Part shown: in pieces, positions 11,700 to 24,194 of the stretch
How the letters are laid out: every line of letters starts with the position of its first letter
Numbering within the stretch: position 1 is the stretch's first letter
NCBI RefSeq assembly: GCF_000340215.1
Contig: NW_006921540.1
Coordinates: 800,377 to 864,376 of the forward strand
Direction of reading: 5' to 3'
Source: Pseudocercospora fijiensis CIRAD86
Lineage: Eukaryota > Ascomycota > Dothideomycetes > Mycosphaerellales > Mycosphaerellaceae
Length of the DNA stretch: 64,000 nt
Notes under the pieces: model-generated
The model's database searches: none
Told to the model about the DNA's origin: nothing
The model's input: the letters and a program-made list of their open reading frames with translations, nothing else
Position numbers and translations under genes: made by a program

Positions 11700-11909
11700 G
11701 CACTAGGAACCTATACCGGAAATGATTCTCTCAAGATCGGAAAGCTAGACTTTTATTACGGCGACCGAGACAAGTTCGATACCTAGGTTAGCTAGATAGA
11801 TATATATTTTATATTTAACTAGGTTTAAGACAACTTAAAGCTAGTCTTCGCAACGACGTTTATACGAGGTAGGGCTTAGCATTAGGTTAAACTATTTCTT
11901 AGGACCTAT
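11700..11909 (+). pseudogene. Gypsy-2 gag, first part
   Basis: Contains KIGKLDFYYGDRDKFDTW, the usual opening of gypsy gag capsid domains (a PxFxGDRxKFDxW-like motif), then a helical segment. It is cut at 11909 by Gypsy-3. The frame AAA CTA TTT CTT AGG ACC TAT continues exactly into CTA GAT AGC at 24195 once the insertion and one CTAT copy are removed. No start codon is secure because ATG is a RIP target. Confidence 0.7.
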
Positions 11910-12188
11910 TAAAGGACGGAAACTAATACTACTACTACTACTCGTAGCAATAGTACAGGCTACCGAGGGTAACATAACCTATAGCAATATAGGCAGCTAT
12001 GTTTAGCAAGATAGGATAACGAGACTGTCGCTTAGGCTAGTAACTAGAGCCCTGCAATATAGGCATTGTGGAAGTGTGATATAAACAATGTACTATACGA
12101 GGTTAATAATCTATCTACAATGTAGAAGGAGGCCTCTTATATAGGCTCAAAACTAGCCTATAGGTGTAGGGCCGGTTACTAGCTAATA
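11910..12188 (-). repeat. Gypsy-3 LTR (3' in element sense)
   Basis: 279 bp, highly similar to 23912-24190; contains an ACTACTACTACTACT run near 11930. Confidence 0.9.
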
Positions 12189-12293
12189 TCCCTCCCTTTC
12201 TTCGTATCTAACTAGATACGCTTCACATTGCGCGCTTAAAACAAACATATATACATCCTTAGCGTTCTTAGCTAAGGCCATTTTTAGAACTCC

Positions 12294-12323
12294 GTAATAA
12301 CACCCCCGGGGTAGCATTAATCC
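12294..12323 (-). repeat. ORF-end palindrome, copy at the end of the Gypsy-3 extra ORF
   Basis: Element-sense arms TAATGCTACCCC and GGGGGTGTTATTA form an imperfect hairpin. Read as protein it gives LMLPRGCY, directly at the end of the 15112-12325 ORF. Confidence 0.75.
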
Positions 12324-12324
12324 T

Positions 12325-15112
12325 AGATACTATAATTATGCAAAAACAACTTCCTAAGTAACACTATATAGACCTACTATTGCTTTAACGCGCCGTAATC
12401 CTTACTAGCGATAACCTTATCTACTAGTCGGTTCTCGAAATCTCCTCCGTATACGTTAAAGCTGTTAGCACCGAAGTACTGTCCCTCGTAGAAAGCTTAA
12501 TTAACGAGGAGGTTAGTAGCCTTTTCCTTCGTAGCATTCTCCTAATCGTACAGATATTCCTTAAGTCCCTCGTTATTAAGCTAGAGGATCTGTTTAACTT
12601 CGTTCTAAATAACGTAACTTAACTAAGGAATCCTACTAACTAGGGCGTCGGAGATGTAACTAAGGCCTTCGACTAAGATAGCGGTAGGGAAGGGGAACGG
12701 TACGAAGGTGTTCGAACCTAGAAGGGCGGTTAGATTGCGGTGCGCCTTAGCAACCTCGGCGACGGTTAAGTTGTCGTAACCCTTAATCTTAGTGCCGTCG
12801 ATAACGCGAGAGTAGCCTAAGTTAATTAATATACGGTTGCTCTTAGTCTTTAGATTACTATATAGTAGGTATAGTATCTAAATAGAGACTTCGTACTCCT
12901 TTAGAGGGTTAAGGATCTACTCCGCCTTACGCCCCTCGCTATTAGGCTAACTATCGAATATATAGTCGAGGTCGTCGTCGGTAAGGTGCTTATTAGTAAG
13001 CTTACCGATCTTGCTTAGCGGGACTAGGCTACGAGCCTTAAGCTTCTCAACCTAGTTCGTAAAGACCTCGGGCTAATATATGCCTTCGACAATAGTAGAG
13101 CAGCTAGTCTTATCCTTAGACATAAGACAGACCTTAATACGTAGGTAACTAGCACCCTCGCTAGCTGCGAGCTTAACTATATCTTATCCGAGACGAGTAG
13201 ACTCCTTAGAAGGACAGTTTTTATAAGTACCGCTAACCTTAAAGAACTTAGTAGGCTTAGGGACAGAGATAAGCTCGTATACGTAATTAGGTCGAAGGGC
13301 GATAGCTAAGAGCTATAGGGCAGGGTGCTAGCGGACGATTTAGTTGCTTACACTATAAGTTTAAAGGGCATTGCGGCCTTCCTACTTAGATTTAGGCATC
13401 GCACGTATATACTAAAGGTATATTTTAAACTCCTCCTATATTAGGTCGATAAGGAAAGGAAGATGTACTCTACGAGGCTCTTATAACTAGCTAAAGACTT
13501 AAGGGAAGATAGCATTGCTAGTCTAGCGAAAGCGGTCGAAGGAAGTACCTTAGCTAAGGATGCCGGTAACGAACTTACTCTAGCGATCCGTTAGCGTAAG
13601 GGCGCGAGTAATAGTACTAGTAGGGTTGAACGCGTAGAGTCCTAGAGATATCGGGGCGGCAACAGGGCGTCTAGGAAACTAGTTAGTATAGGCCTAATTA
13701 GCCTTAAGGGTAGCGAAGGCGTCTTAATTAGGAACCTTGCGACTAATCTTTAATAGGCGGCCGACGAGGACAATCGCCTTAGTACTAGTATAGAGACTAT
13801 AGACCTTAGCGGCCTTCTTAACATAGTTAGCACACATAGAGAACGGCTCTTCTCCTAGCTTGCTAAGGTCGTCGAGCTATTAATAGATAGATAGGGCAGT
13901 AGGAGCTTTACCTATATCGGCTTTAGGAACTATATCGATCTTAGTAATAAGGTACGCAATAGAGTCGCCCTTATAAGAACTATAGATGTTCTTAGTTAAT
14001 AGGATCGGCGAGAGCCCTCTATCTCTACGCTCGCTAAAGGAGCCTTCGGAGGAGATATCTTCTAGTAGTATATCTAGTATATTAATATCCGAGTTACTAT
14101 AGTTAGTACTATAGTTAGCCCTAGAAGGGGCGCTATACTTCTTAGTAGCCTTGCGGAGGGCCTAGCGAGTATACAATGCCTTCTTGCGCGCTACTTCGGC
14201 CTTAGCGCGCTCGTCCTTAACTTCCTAAGGGACTTTATAGTTACGGGTCGAGCGACGGTCTTAAGCCTGCATCTCTGTAGCGAGCGCGAGACTAGTAGCC
14301 GTATCGGCCTCTATCTCTAGGCGAAGAGCCTTACATTTAAGGACATTAACGATAGGAGCCTCTTAACCTTTAATAATAAAACCTATACTATTAATGCGAT
14401 AGCCCTTCTCTTTTAGTAGATCCTTAGTTGTCTGTATATTAAGATCGATCTAGACAATTGTATCGTAGTACCGCTTCTAGTAGGATGTCGTAAAGTCGTT
14501 AAGCGCAAAGGACAAGTTAAGTAACTACTTGCCTACCTTCTTACTAGCGGTAGACATACGATAGATTATAGTATAGGAAAGGTGCTTAGCGCCTTAACGA
14601 CGGACCTTATACTTATTAACGAACGAAGAGACCTGCTTTATACGCTCTTGTCTACCGTAGGCGAAGTTAATAAGGCTCTTAGGAAGACTACTTAGTCCTC
14701 CCTAATATTCGAAGGCCTAGTCGAGGGTCTTAAAGCGCAAGCGAATCTAGGTACTAGCCGTCTCGAGGCTATAGACGATAGGAAAGGCTTGTTTAATATC
14801 TATATCGTTAAGGACCTCGCGCTTAAAGACACGCTTACCGATAGACTAACGCAAGTTGTTTATACTATACGTAACTAAGATAGTAGCCTTCTTAATGTTC
14901 CTATTAATAACGCGTAGTAGGGTACGAGCGTTCTAGATCTTCTCTTAAGGGTCTTTAAGGGCGGTAACGATCTAGAAGCAGTACTCGAGGCTAGTTGTAG
15001 TAGCTAAGGCGCTATCGGAGGGGGCTTCGATCGGGACTAGTGCGCCTAGGTTTAGGGCTAGTAGGTTGCTACTACTGCTAGCGCCTAGCGGATTTAGGGC
15101 GCCGGAAGACAT
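12325..15112 (-). pseudogene. Gypsy-3 extra ORF downstream of pol, unknown function
   Basis: From ATG at 15112 (MSSGALNPLGASSSSNLL) one minus-strand frame runs about 930 codons with only TAG/TAA interruptions of the RIP type and ends at a palindrome at 12323. Visible text includes a Ser/Leu-rich N-terminus, a helical basic region (NARTLLRVINRNIKKAT), an Ala/Lys/Glu coiled-coil-like stretch around 14200 (VKDERAKAEVARKKALYTR) and a C-terminal region with YDNLTVAEVAKAHRNLTALL. There is no RT, integrase, protease or zinc-knuckle motif. It is unlike the gag in the same element. I do not recognise it. It could be a second structural protein, an acquired host gene or an envelope-like ORF, although no clear membrane segment is seen. 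Confidence 0.6.
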
Positions 15113-15533
15113 CTTAGTCGACCGGAGCAGAAAGGAGTTAGTAACGAGCTTGCAAAAACGTTCGTAGCTTGTTAATAATAATTAAAGGGTTTAGATAAAA
15201 GAGGGGGGGGGTAGGCGGTAGTAAGTTAGTTAGTGCTCGAGTAGAAGAAAGAGCTTAGAAGGCTCGCCTTAAATAGGGTACGAAGGTAGCGTAGTCCGTA
15301 TATTCCGGTAAAGCAAACGGATAACAATTACATATAGACCCTAAAAAGTGAAGCTGTATACAAGACTCCTTTATTAGTAGGGCGGCTAAAGTTTAATAAT
15401 CGATCTAGCTAATTGCTAGTAGCGACTACGCGCCTTTATTAACCTCTAGCTTTCGTAGATTCCCGCGCACTCGAAATGTAACTAGTTAGTTCGAGTACCT
15501 AGTAGTAATCTATAGTAGTAAGGCTAGCGGGAC

Positions 15534-15560
15534 TAATAACACCCTCGGAGTAGTATTAGC
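15534..15560 (-). repeat. ORF-end palindrome, copy in the Gypsy-3 spacer
   Basis: Element-sense arms TAATACTACTCC and GAGGGTGTTATTA, a diverged copy of the CCCCGGGG palindrome. Confidence 0.65.
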
Positions 15561-15962
15561 TTTTCTCTAGAGATGCTCGGCAACTAGGAGCAAATCGCCT
15601 AGGCCTAGCGTAGCTTATATTAGCCTATAGCACTATCGTTGTAGATATAGTATTACCTTTTATAGCAGCAGGCATGTAAACGTAGCCCGTGCGTTCTTCT
15701 TTCTTCTAGATACTAAGCTTAGCGGCCTAAGGTCCCTATTCTTAGAGGCTATAGGCCTAGGTTGCTATATCTATCTAAGAGCTAGGAAGGGAGAGGGATC
15801 CTCCCTTTCTTAGTATCCTATATAGCTAGTGCTAATTAGGGCAGGAACATCCTCTAGTAGAGTATCTTATTGTCGTTGTTACTTAAGGAAGGTTGCTAGA
15901 GTCTAGGAATCTAGAGGGAAGTAGTCCTAGAAGGGTAGAGGGGTTAGGTTCGGCTATCTTCC

Positions 15963-15988
15963 TAATACTATCCCCGGGGTATTATTAG
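15963..15988 (+). repeat. ORF-end palindrome, inverted copy in the Gypsy-3 spacer
   Basis: TAATACTATCCCC then GGGGTATTATTA; the only copy oriented opposite to its host element, and the most symmetrical one. Confidence 0.65.
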
Positions 15989-16249
15989 GAAAACACGCCT
16001 CGTATAGTTCTATCTAAGGAAACAAGAGCGAAGGAATAAAGTTACAGTAACATTAATCGAAGGTAAAGGCAAAAGTAAAAGACAATAATAGGATAAACTA
16101 AAAGCAACAAACGAGAGTATAAACATTAGTAGGAACAGATAATAGGTAAGGACTAAAGGTATAGGGCGGTACTGCATTAATAGCGCGGAGAACGATCGAC
16201 AAGAGCAAGGAAGCAACGTAGTAGAGGCAGGTAGAGGCAAGGAAGAGCA

Positions 16250-19200
16250 AGTAATTATTTAGTCTTAGGATCTAGCTATAATTCTAGGCGGTCTTCGTCG
16301 CTAGACTAGTTAGGTTCCTCGGAGTTAGAGTTAGATAGCTAGAAGTCTAGTTTACTATTAGAATCGGAATTAATATCGGAAACGCTCTATATATAGTTAA
16401 TCCGTATATAACCCTCCCTCTATTCTTAAGTTATTCCTAATAGCTTACTAAGACGAACCTAGGGATAGGCATAGTTCTTAGGCAGAACAGGATCTATAAT
16501 AGCGGTAGGATCCTCCTCCCGATAGGCATCTAAGGACGGTAGAGGGTCTGTAGAGGCACTAACTTCCTCCTCCGTCGGCGGAGGGCGGGTAAGTTCGTAT
16601 AACTTAACGATCTTCTTTAGATTAGCCCGAGGGTGAGAGTGCTTCAAGGTGGCACTATCTAGCTCCTAAAGAAGGTATATAGAACCCGAGTAAAGGACCT
16701 CCTTTACTCTATAAGGACCCTTCTACTTAAAGGCTAGCTTATAGGAGTAACTATACTCTAGTTCGGACCGGTATAGAAGGACTATATCGCTAACCTTTAG
16801 AGGCTCCTAGTTAACAGCATTATAGTCGTCGAAATACTACTTAGCCTCCTTACGAAGGCGACGTTGTCGAGTAAGTCCCTCCTAAGAAGTAGTAGTTATA
16901 TCCTTAAGAGCCTTAGCGCATAGGGCAAGGAGATCTACTCTAGTACGAACAGACCCCTAGTCGTAAACGCTATACGTACGGTAGGACAACTTAATTAGAA
17001 GAACGGCGTCCCTTCTAATTATAAGCTCTACTAGCGTAAGTCTAGTCGTGTCGATAATAGTAGTTCGATCCGCCTAGAGAAGGGCTAGAACGCGGGTAGA
17101 GATAGGAACGGACCTGTCGCTACTATTAGTTATCTTAGATAGGGCATCAATTAACGACCGATAGCCGCGCTTAACAATAGCATTCGACTAGGGATAGTAA
17201 GGGGAGATGCGAACGTTCTTAGCCCCGTACGAAACAAGTAGCGCTTGAACCTCCTTAGCTATATTATTCGTAGCGTTATCTAAGATAACCTCGTAAGGTG
17301 TTCCCTAGCGGCAAAACAGATCCTTAAATAGGAAGGTAGCTATATTACGGGCATTAATAGCACCGCAACCTTTATAGAAATAATAGGCCTCCGGCTATCG
17401 AGAAAGACCCTCCCGAATAATATATAGGCTGTTATTACGGCTAAGATAGACCCTATCGCTATACTACCGCTCCCTAACTAACTAGGTAGTAGGGATACGC
17501 AGTTCTCCTAGACGTCGGTAGCTATTCCTAAAGTTGCACTTAGGACAGCTCTTATAGTAGCGGAAGACATTAGCCTATACGCCGTCCTACTAGTAGCGAC
17601 GACGAAGGATATCGAAGGTGCCCTCCGCCGCCCGGTAGCCGAGCTTATCGTAAACGGAGCGAAGGATTTCTTATTAGGCTACTAGATCGTTAATAATACG
17701 CTAGAGCAGTGCATTAACTATAGCCTATCGCTAAAGGATGCGATCTTTAATAAGAAACCTCCGAGAATAGCGAATAATACGACGGTATTAACTCTTTAAT
17801 AGACTAGGAGCTCTCTTCGTATAGGTAAGGAAGTAGGCGATATTATAGGAGTCGTCGGAGTAGACCCTATTAAGGATATTATCTCTACCTAGTTCGCCCG
17901 CCTTAGTATCGTCCTAGTCCTCGCTATTAGTAGTAGGGTCTTCGTTAGGCTAGTTACTAGGTTAGTCGTCGGTAGTAGACCTAGTAATTACCGGCATAGC
18001 GTTAATATAGAAGGTAGTAAAGAAGGTGCGGTTAATAACCGCGTCGACATCCTCTTCTTCTATTATCTCGGCGATGTCTTCTTCTATAGTAGGCCTTCTA
18101 GAAAGGCTATCCGGTCTAGTATGCTTCTTGCTAGGAATATAGAAGACGTCGAAATCAAACAAATAGATCTAGGCAACCTACCGAGCTATCGTAGAGTTAG
18201 GTAGGTCGGAGGCTATACGGTTAAGTTAATAGACTAGCGTCTAAGCGTCGACTTCTAGGCGAAAGAACACTCTAAAGAGCTAAGGTCGGAACTTCTTAAG
18301 AGCCTTATAGACACTAAGGCACTCTCGCTTACTAGCATCGTATCGGGCCTCGATAGGTTTCTATAGACCGGACTCGTACCGGATAGGGTAACGTAAGGAG
18401 GGCTCCTTACGATTACACTATATTAGTATCTCGCCGTAGCCTTCCCCGCTCGAGTCGACAGTAACAATTAGTAGACCTGCGCCTTCCGAGTAGTTAATAG
18501 AGGTAAGCGTAGGCGCGCTAATAAGTGCCTTAGTAACCTTGTCCTTAGCGGCTTAGTAAACGGAGGTCTATTTAAACTCTGTATCCTTCTTAAGCAAGGC
18601 GTATAGAGGCTTGTATACTAACGCAAAGTTTTCGACCTAGATACGGAAGTAGGAGACTACTCTAAGCTAGATCCGGACATCTTTCTAATAGGTAGGGTCG
18701 GGCTAGGACACAATCTTTAGGACCCGTGCATTGTTAGGATAGCGGCCGTTCTTATTAGTTACAAACCCGACAATGTTTATTCGTTTATATAGGAGCTAAA
18801 GCTTCTCCCTATATACCGTTAGGTTAGCTCGCTCTAGGTCGCAGAGGACACTATCGAGGTTCTAAATGTGTTCGAGAAAGAACCTACGGATACTAGGCTC
18901 TACTTCTTTATTGTCGTACCTAGTTTTAGGGCCCTTAATGCCGATATCGTTAAGGAAAGGCATCGCTATATAGGAGATATAGGCCGCGAGGACTTGGTTT
19001 ATAATGCGAACGAACTAGGCTACGGAGTTGGTTGCCCCTTATAGAAGGGTAGTTTGTCTGTATAGCCTAAGAGGTGTCTCGAAACTAGTAAGGTCGCGGC
19101 TATTAGGGTAGAGAGGTATCTAGTCGTAGCCCGAGAACACATTAACTAGCGAGGCTACTATACAGTTAGCAAAGGCTTCCAAGAACCTATTAGTCTCCGG

Positions 19201-19950
19201 AGGAAGATTAGCATCTCTAATCGTAACTATATTAAACTTCTATATAGCGTTAATTAGCCGATACTTCTTTAGCTCCCTAGGAGCTATCTTCTTTTAAACT
19301 AGGAAGTATAGATTGCGATACGAGGCATAGGAAGGCTCTAAGGTACTAGCCTTTATACGCTGCCGTATTATATCCTTAACTATACCTCTTAGGCTTAGGT
19401 TTAGCTTAAACCCTAGGTAAGCCTAAGGCTTATACTCGATCGTTCGGATCCTCTATAGAGGGGCAACCTCCGGGTTAATCCTACCTAGATGCGTAAAGTT
19501 ATATGCTAATACGGCTTCGCGGTTGTATAGAAGCTCGTATAGCAAATCTAGTTCGAGATCCGAAAGCTCGATACTAGGTTTAATGTTCGCTAGTCTCTCC
19601 GGCGTTAGCCTCGATCCCTTAGGAATAGCGGAGAACTTTTTAGTAATATACCTCTAGTCGTATAGACTATCCCTAGGTGTTAATATCGCTTCGCGGTTAA
19701 GGCACTTTTATCGCTAGTTAGGATTTCCGCTAGGATTAGACCTATCGGTTATATATACGCTGCCCTTTACGGGCTTAATCTTATTAGCTACCCTCTTATA
19801 TAGGGTATATATACTAACCGCTCGTAATACCCGAGCCCTCTCTCTTTAACGTTAGGCCCGGAGATTAGCGTAGTAGAATAGCGCGTAAACTTTATTAGAA
19901 GTCTCCTTAAGCCGATAGGTATGCAGCTAGTGATTCTAATTTATAATTCC
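16250..19950 (-). pseudogene. Gypsy-3 pol: RT, RNase H, integrase
   Basis: Minus-strand pol. RT lies at about 19700-18700. Its catalytic motif near 18970-18940 reads PFLNDIGIKGPKTRY, the RIP form of FLDDIGxKGP, which marks a fungal gypsy clade with Phe rather than Tyr in the active-site box. RNase H lies at about 18500-18000, with VTVDSSGEGYG and, at 18162, FDFDVFYIPSKKHTRPD followed by SLSRRP. Integrase lies at about 17650-16900, and a C-terminal tail at 16647-16459 has acidic Pro-rich text. D to N in the RT comes from a GTCA to GTTA change on the plus strand, that is, RIP. Pol is separated from gag-protease by a stop and a palindrome at 19970-19996. Confidence 0.8.
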
Positions 19951-19969
19951 GGCGAAAACGTTAGATTCC

Positions 19970-19996
19970 TAATAACACCCCCGGGGTAGCATTAGC
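19970..19996 (-). repeat. ORF-end palindrome between gag-protease and pol of Gypsy-3
   Basis: Element-sense arms TAATGCTACCCC and GGGGGTGTTATTAG. The gag-protease frame reads straight into it as AELMLPRGCY followed by TAG, so here the palindrome supplies the C-terminus and stop. Confidence 0.75.
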
Positions 19997-22900
19997 TCGG
20001 CGCTCTAATTAGTTAGTTCGGATTCGGGCTCGGGTAGATCCGCTTCCGGCGGCGATGCCTGCGATAGCATTATTACCGAGATTCGTATACTAGGTTATCG
20101 TTGCCGGGTTGTTATACTCGCTATCGCTTCGAGCATTCGCCTCCTTAGTATAGAGCCTAGAAACTTGCCTTAACGTACGGAGCGGCGTACCTCTAGATAT
20201 AACCTATTTAAGCTATACTAACTTATAGCGCAGATTGCCGGTCTTACAACCGCGCTATAGCGTTTCCCGAAGAGCGCTTAGAAGTAGCAAGGATATCCTC
20301 GTAGGACTTGTAGCTAGTGTTTCTAACATAACTAGTAAATACGACTTAGTTACCCTTCTAGTTAGCGATAGTTCCTTCCTAGGAGCTATCGTCGCAGTTG
20401 CGCTAGATACCCCGGGTTATACGAGACTATAGACGACCTAGAATAATTAGCGTGTTCGGGTTAGCGGCAATCTAGAAGGTAAAGGAAAAGCATATGCCGA
20501 AAGCGTCTACTATAACATTGTAGTAGGCACCTACTAGCGCAACCTCCCTATTTACTCCCTATATACTAAGGGAAATATCTCTATTTATTAGCAGTCGGAG
20601 CTGTTTAGCCTAGCGCTTACTTATAATAAGTGACTCTAAACTATTATTAAGCATTGCTAGCAACTGCTAACTATAGCTTCCGATAGTAACTTAAATATAG
20701 ATAGCGGGAACGACGGTAAAGGAACGGGTAACTGCGGAAAGGTCTATATTATTAGGGATAGAGTAAAGTTCCTTAGGTCGAGGAGGTCCTACTCGACCGA
20801 TTTATTAGCTAGTAAATCGGATAGCCTTAATAGAAACTGAAACCGAAGCAGAGTCGGTATTATTATTATCCCCTCGGCCTATCTCCTTAATCCCCTCTTC
20901 GTTAGCATTATCGATAGTCTCCTAGCTCTCGTAGGTTACTAATTCGCCTTCTGCTAACTCCTAGGCCCCTAAAAATTTAGGAAGGAACTATAGGGAAGAG
21001 ACGTCGATATAGTCCTCTCGTCCCTGTTTGCGTCGGAGGGCTATAAGGTCTTTTATAAAGGTTGCATCGTTAGGAATCCGGCTCTAGAACAGGTTAGTAG
21101 GCAAACCGTATGCTAGAAGCTCCCCTATAGATACGTTAGACTTAAGGTCTAGGAACTATAAAGCCTAGAAGAGAGCATTTACCTTTATATCGTAAGAGTT
21201 AGTAGGCCCGGCACTATACTTCTTTATATACCTATTAAAGCGAAAGCTCTTTAGGTCGGCTAACTTTCGTTTATAGGCCGGCGGGTTAGCTAGGCCTAGG
21301 GTACTACTAAGGTCGGTAGTAGCATCCTCTATATCGATATCCGGAGTCTCTAGGACCTCCGGAGAGGCTATACTAGCTCGGGTTGCACGGTCTTTAGCTA
21401 TCTAGAGTGTTTTAGTCTTAGCGACTGATTCTCGCTATTTCTTAGCCTTGTTAGCTGCCTGCTTCTTAAGTATCCTAGTAGGGGCTGCCGTACTAGGGCG
21501 GGTAGGGTTCTATAGGCTCTTACTCTTGCCCTAGGACGACTAGGTTTAGGACGACTAAGTTTAGGACCTTGTAGCAGCGTAGACATCTATACTATTCTTA
21601 GTAACCGCGTAAACATTAGTAACTACGTCCGGGTCCTAAGACACAAAGTTGACTTTAATAGGCTTAGTAGTACTATTACTACTCCGCTCCTTAACCTGTT
21701 TTGCCCTAACCTTCTAAGTTTCTCGTTTAGTAATAGCGGCGAGGGTACTATTCCTAGTATCCTTAAACTCGATCTTACTACTATACTTCTTCTCTAGAAG
21801 ACTCCTAAGTTAAGGCAGCTTCGGAGCTCTACGATCCTACTCGAAGTTAATCTTGTCGCCGGTGTCGGTATAGTAGAACCGACTATTTACTTATATAACG
21901 AGCTTCCTCTTAAGAAGCTCCTTCTAGATAGGGTAGTCTAATTGAATATGTTTAAAACCGCCGTATATCTAGCACTTGCTATCTAAGTTAGAATAGATCT
22001 TCCGCATAGCGTAGACGTTAACTAAAGGGGCCTTAGGGTAGTTAGGATCGGAGACCTAGTAGACTAGTAGCACATCCTTTAGTATACTAGTATTAAGGAC
22101 CTCCCTAACTCGCTATAGTGCTTTCGCATTAAGGTTGAGCTAGGCTAGGGATTTAGCCAAGTCCGCAACGTCCTAAGAATGCTTAGTAACGGTAGGAGTT
22201 ACGGTACTAGGACTACTTTACGATTTAGGAAGAAACTTAGGCCCTCTAGTTCCCGAGGTATCGTTCCTTACCTAGGCTAGGTCATTCCGGTCCTCGCCGT
22301 AAATGAACTTCTTTACATCGGCGGAGCTGTTAATATCGTCCTTAACAGCCTCTAGGACCTCTTTATACTTCCTAAAGGTCTTAGGATTAGCTTCGCTAAG
22401 CTTATAGCGACGGAAGATACGCTTAGCCGTAAACTACGGCAACCCTTTAAGGAGCAGCCTCGTTCTCTAAGAATTCTCGAGGTCCTACTAGTCGATACCG
22501 TCCGCTAACTTAACAAACTCGCGGACGTACTCCTTTAGGTCGTTATCTTCGGTGCGCCTCTCTATATAGAGGTTCTTAAGCTACGTACGACTACCTTTAA
22601 TGCGACGGCTATCGCGATCCCGATACTCCCTTATAAAGGCCTGCTTAAAGACCTCCTAGTCGGCATTAGACTTGTCGTCCTTTTCTAGGTAGCTAACTAG
22701 GGTTCTAAGGGTTCGGTAAAGCTTAGTAATAGTAGTCCTCGTAAGGGACCGGACCTTATACTAGTCCGACTCCTCTTCGAGTCCGTACTCGGCTAAGTTG
22801 TCCTTAAAGCGTTCTACGTGCGCCGTAGCGTTCCACCCTTCGAATAAAGGGTTCCTACTACTTCCTAGCTCTAGCGGGCGACGCCTATTCTAACGGAGAA

Positions 22901-23080
22901 AGTTAGTTTGCCCTTAAATTATCTTTATAACGACATTATAGAGAGCCTCGGGCATAGAAGGCTCGATAGCCCCTAGTTCGATAGCGCTTATAACAACTAG
23001 TCGTCGCCTGATTTCTTCGTTAATAGGGTCCGGTAGGTTATTAGATTCCGAAGATTCCGCTAATTCGTAATGCTTGCTTT
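19975..23080 (-). pseudogene. Gypsy-3 gag-protease
   Basis: A minus-strand frame starts within about 30 codons of 23080 (KHYELAESSESNNLPDPINEE region). The gag body includes FEGWNATAHVERFKDNLAEYG near 22830 and WNA/LKEYVREFVKLADG-type capsid text near 22520. A region near 22000 (YSNLDSKC, YGGFKHIQLDYP) may be the remains of a zinc finger. Near 20750-20400 comes a retropepsin-like domain (YIxVTIGSY, LIISKRWAKQLRLLI, LGVNREVALVG-type and IILGRL), in which the expected DSG appears damaged. The frame ends at TAG at about 19975 inside a palindrome. Several stretches in between are low-complexity. Confidence 0.65.
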
Positions 23081-23213
23081 CGCTAGAGCTTATTCGATTG
23101 TTATAAAGTAGTTAAAATAAAATGCTATAGGAAAGTGTTTTTAGTATATGTTGTAGGTTTGGTTTGTTTCGATATTGCTATACGAGAAAATAGTGTGCTA
23201 GGCTGTTTTCTTC

Positions 23214-23240
23214 TAATGTTACCCCCGGGGTAGCATTAGA
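23214..23240 (-). repeat. ORF-end palindrome upstream of Gypsy-3 gag
   Basis: Element-sense arms TAATGCTACCCC and GGGGGTAACATTA. It lies in the leader about 130 bp before the gag region, not at an ORF end. Confidence 0.7.
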
Positions 23241-23911
23241 GTTTAGCCTCCTAGGGGTCGCCTAGACACCCCTAGGAGCTTTAATTTAGTAAATTTAGAC
23301 AAAAGCCGCTCGGAGGAAGGAACTGCAATCTCTATTTATACCTAGATCCTAGAAACTAGCCGCTTTACTAACTATCGTTATCTCCTTTAGCTAGGCGGGG
23401 GGGCGGGGACCTTCTTTTTCTAGTAGAAGGCTAAACACTGTCCGAACGAGGTAGCGAATCCCGAAACAGTCTATTCGGTTAATAGGGGAACTGCCTAGGC
23501 ATCCGACCTATAATCTAGAAATTGCTATCGTATAGATAGTCTTAGTAAACTAAGTAAGGCCGATAGGTAATTAATCTATCTTCTCCTTAGGCGGGCGGTA
23601 GCTTATCTCGAGTAAGCGGTACTAAATAGGTCTTCGACCCGGAGCCGAGTCCTTAGAAGCTAGCTATAGTTATAGACTAGGCCCTAAGCTATAACAGTCC
23701 TAAGGGTTTGTAGCTTTTCGGGGTTAAAGCGATGCCCTCGTTAAGAGGTTTCTCTGCTTGTCGTAACGGCCCCTTAAGATACTTTAGTATCGTCCGTATC
23801 GTAGGCTCTTATCGTGCCCTCGCTTCGGTTATAGCTATTCGTACCTAGAGACTACCTTTAATATACCCGAACCTGTTAGATATAAAGAGATAGCCCTACC
23901 TTCGGCTCTAA

Positions 23912-24190
23912 TAAAGGACGGAAACTAATACTACTACTACTACTCGTAGCAATAGTATAGGCTACCGAGGGTAACATAACCTATAGCAATATAGGCAGCT
24001 ATATTTAGTAAGATAGGATGACGAGACTATCGCTTAGGCTAGTAACTAGAGCCCTATAACATAGGCATTATAGAAGTGTAACATAAACAATGTGCTATAC
24101 GAGGTTAATAATCTATCTACAATGTAGAAGGAGGCCTCTTATATAGGCTCAAAACTAGCCTATAGGTATAGGGCCGGTTACTAGCTAATA
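23912..24190 (-). repeat. Gypsy-3 LTR (5' in element sense)
   Basis: 279 bp, pairs with 11910-12188; followed by CTAT (24191-24194). Confidence 0.9.
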
Positions 24191-24194
24191 CTAT

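Larger units (their letters stand above)
15113..16250. other. Gypsy-3 spacer between pol and the extra ORF
   Basis: About 1.1 kb without a convincing domain. It holds two palindromes of the ORF-end family: 15534-15560 (element-sense LILLRGCY-stop) and 15963-15988, which reads LILSPGYY-stop on the opposite strand. An open minus-strand stretch at 16010-16240 is Leu/Ser/Phe-rich and has no family signature; I do not call it a gene. Confidence 0.5.
11910..24190 (-). mobile_element. Gypsy-3: 12.3-kb Ty3/gypsy element with an extra ORF, leftward
   Basis: 279-bp LTRs at 11910-12188 and 23912-24190 bound 12,281 bp. CTAT at 11906-11909 and 24191-24194 is the target duplication; a 4-bp duplication is the one that restores the interrupted gag frame of Gypsy-2. 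Coding is on the minus strand in the order gag-protease (about 23080-19975), pol (about 19950-16250) and a further ORF of about 930 codons (15112-12325). The length is more than twice that of a simple gypsy element. CCCCGGGG-centred palindromes stand before gag and at the ORF junctions. Confidence 0.88.

Noticed and set aside
16010..16240. Possible membrane protein in the Gypsy-3 spacer
   Set aside because: Leu/Ser/Phe-rich but short, with no conserved motif; compositional accident is more likely.
21398..21586. Arg/Pro-rich minus-strand ORF
   Set aside because: Low-complexity, out of frame with the gag-protease reading that continues through this stretch.
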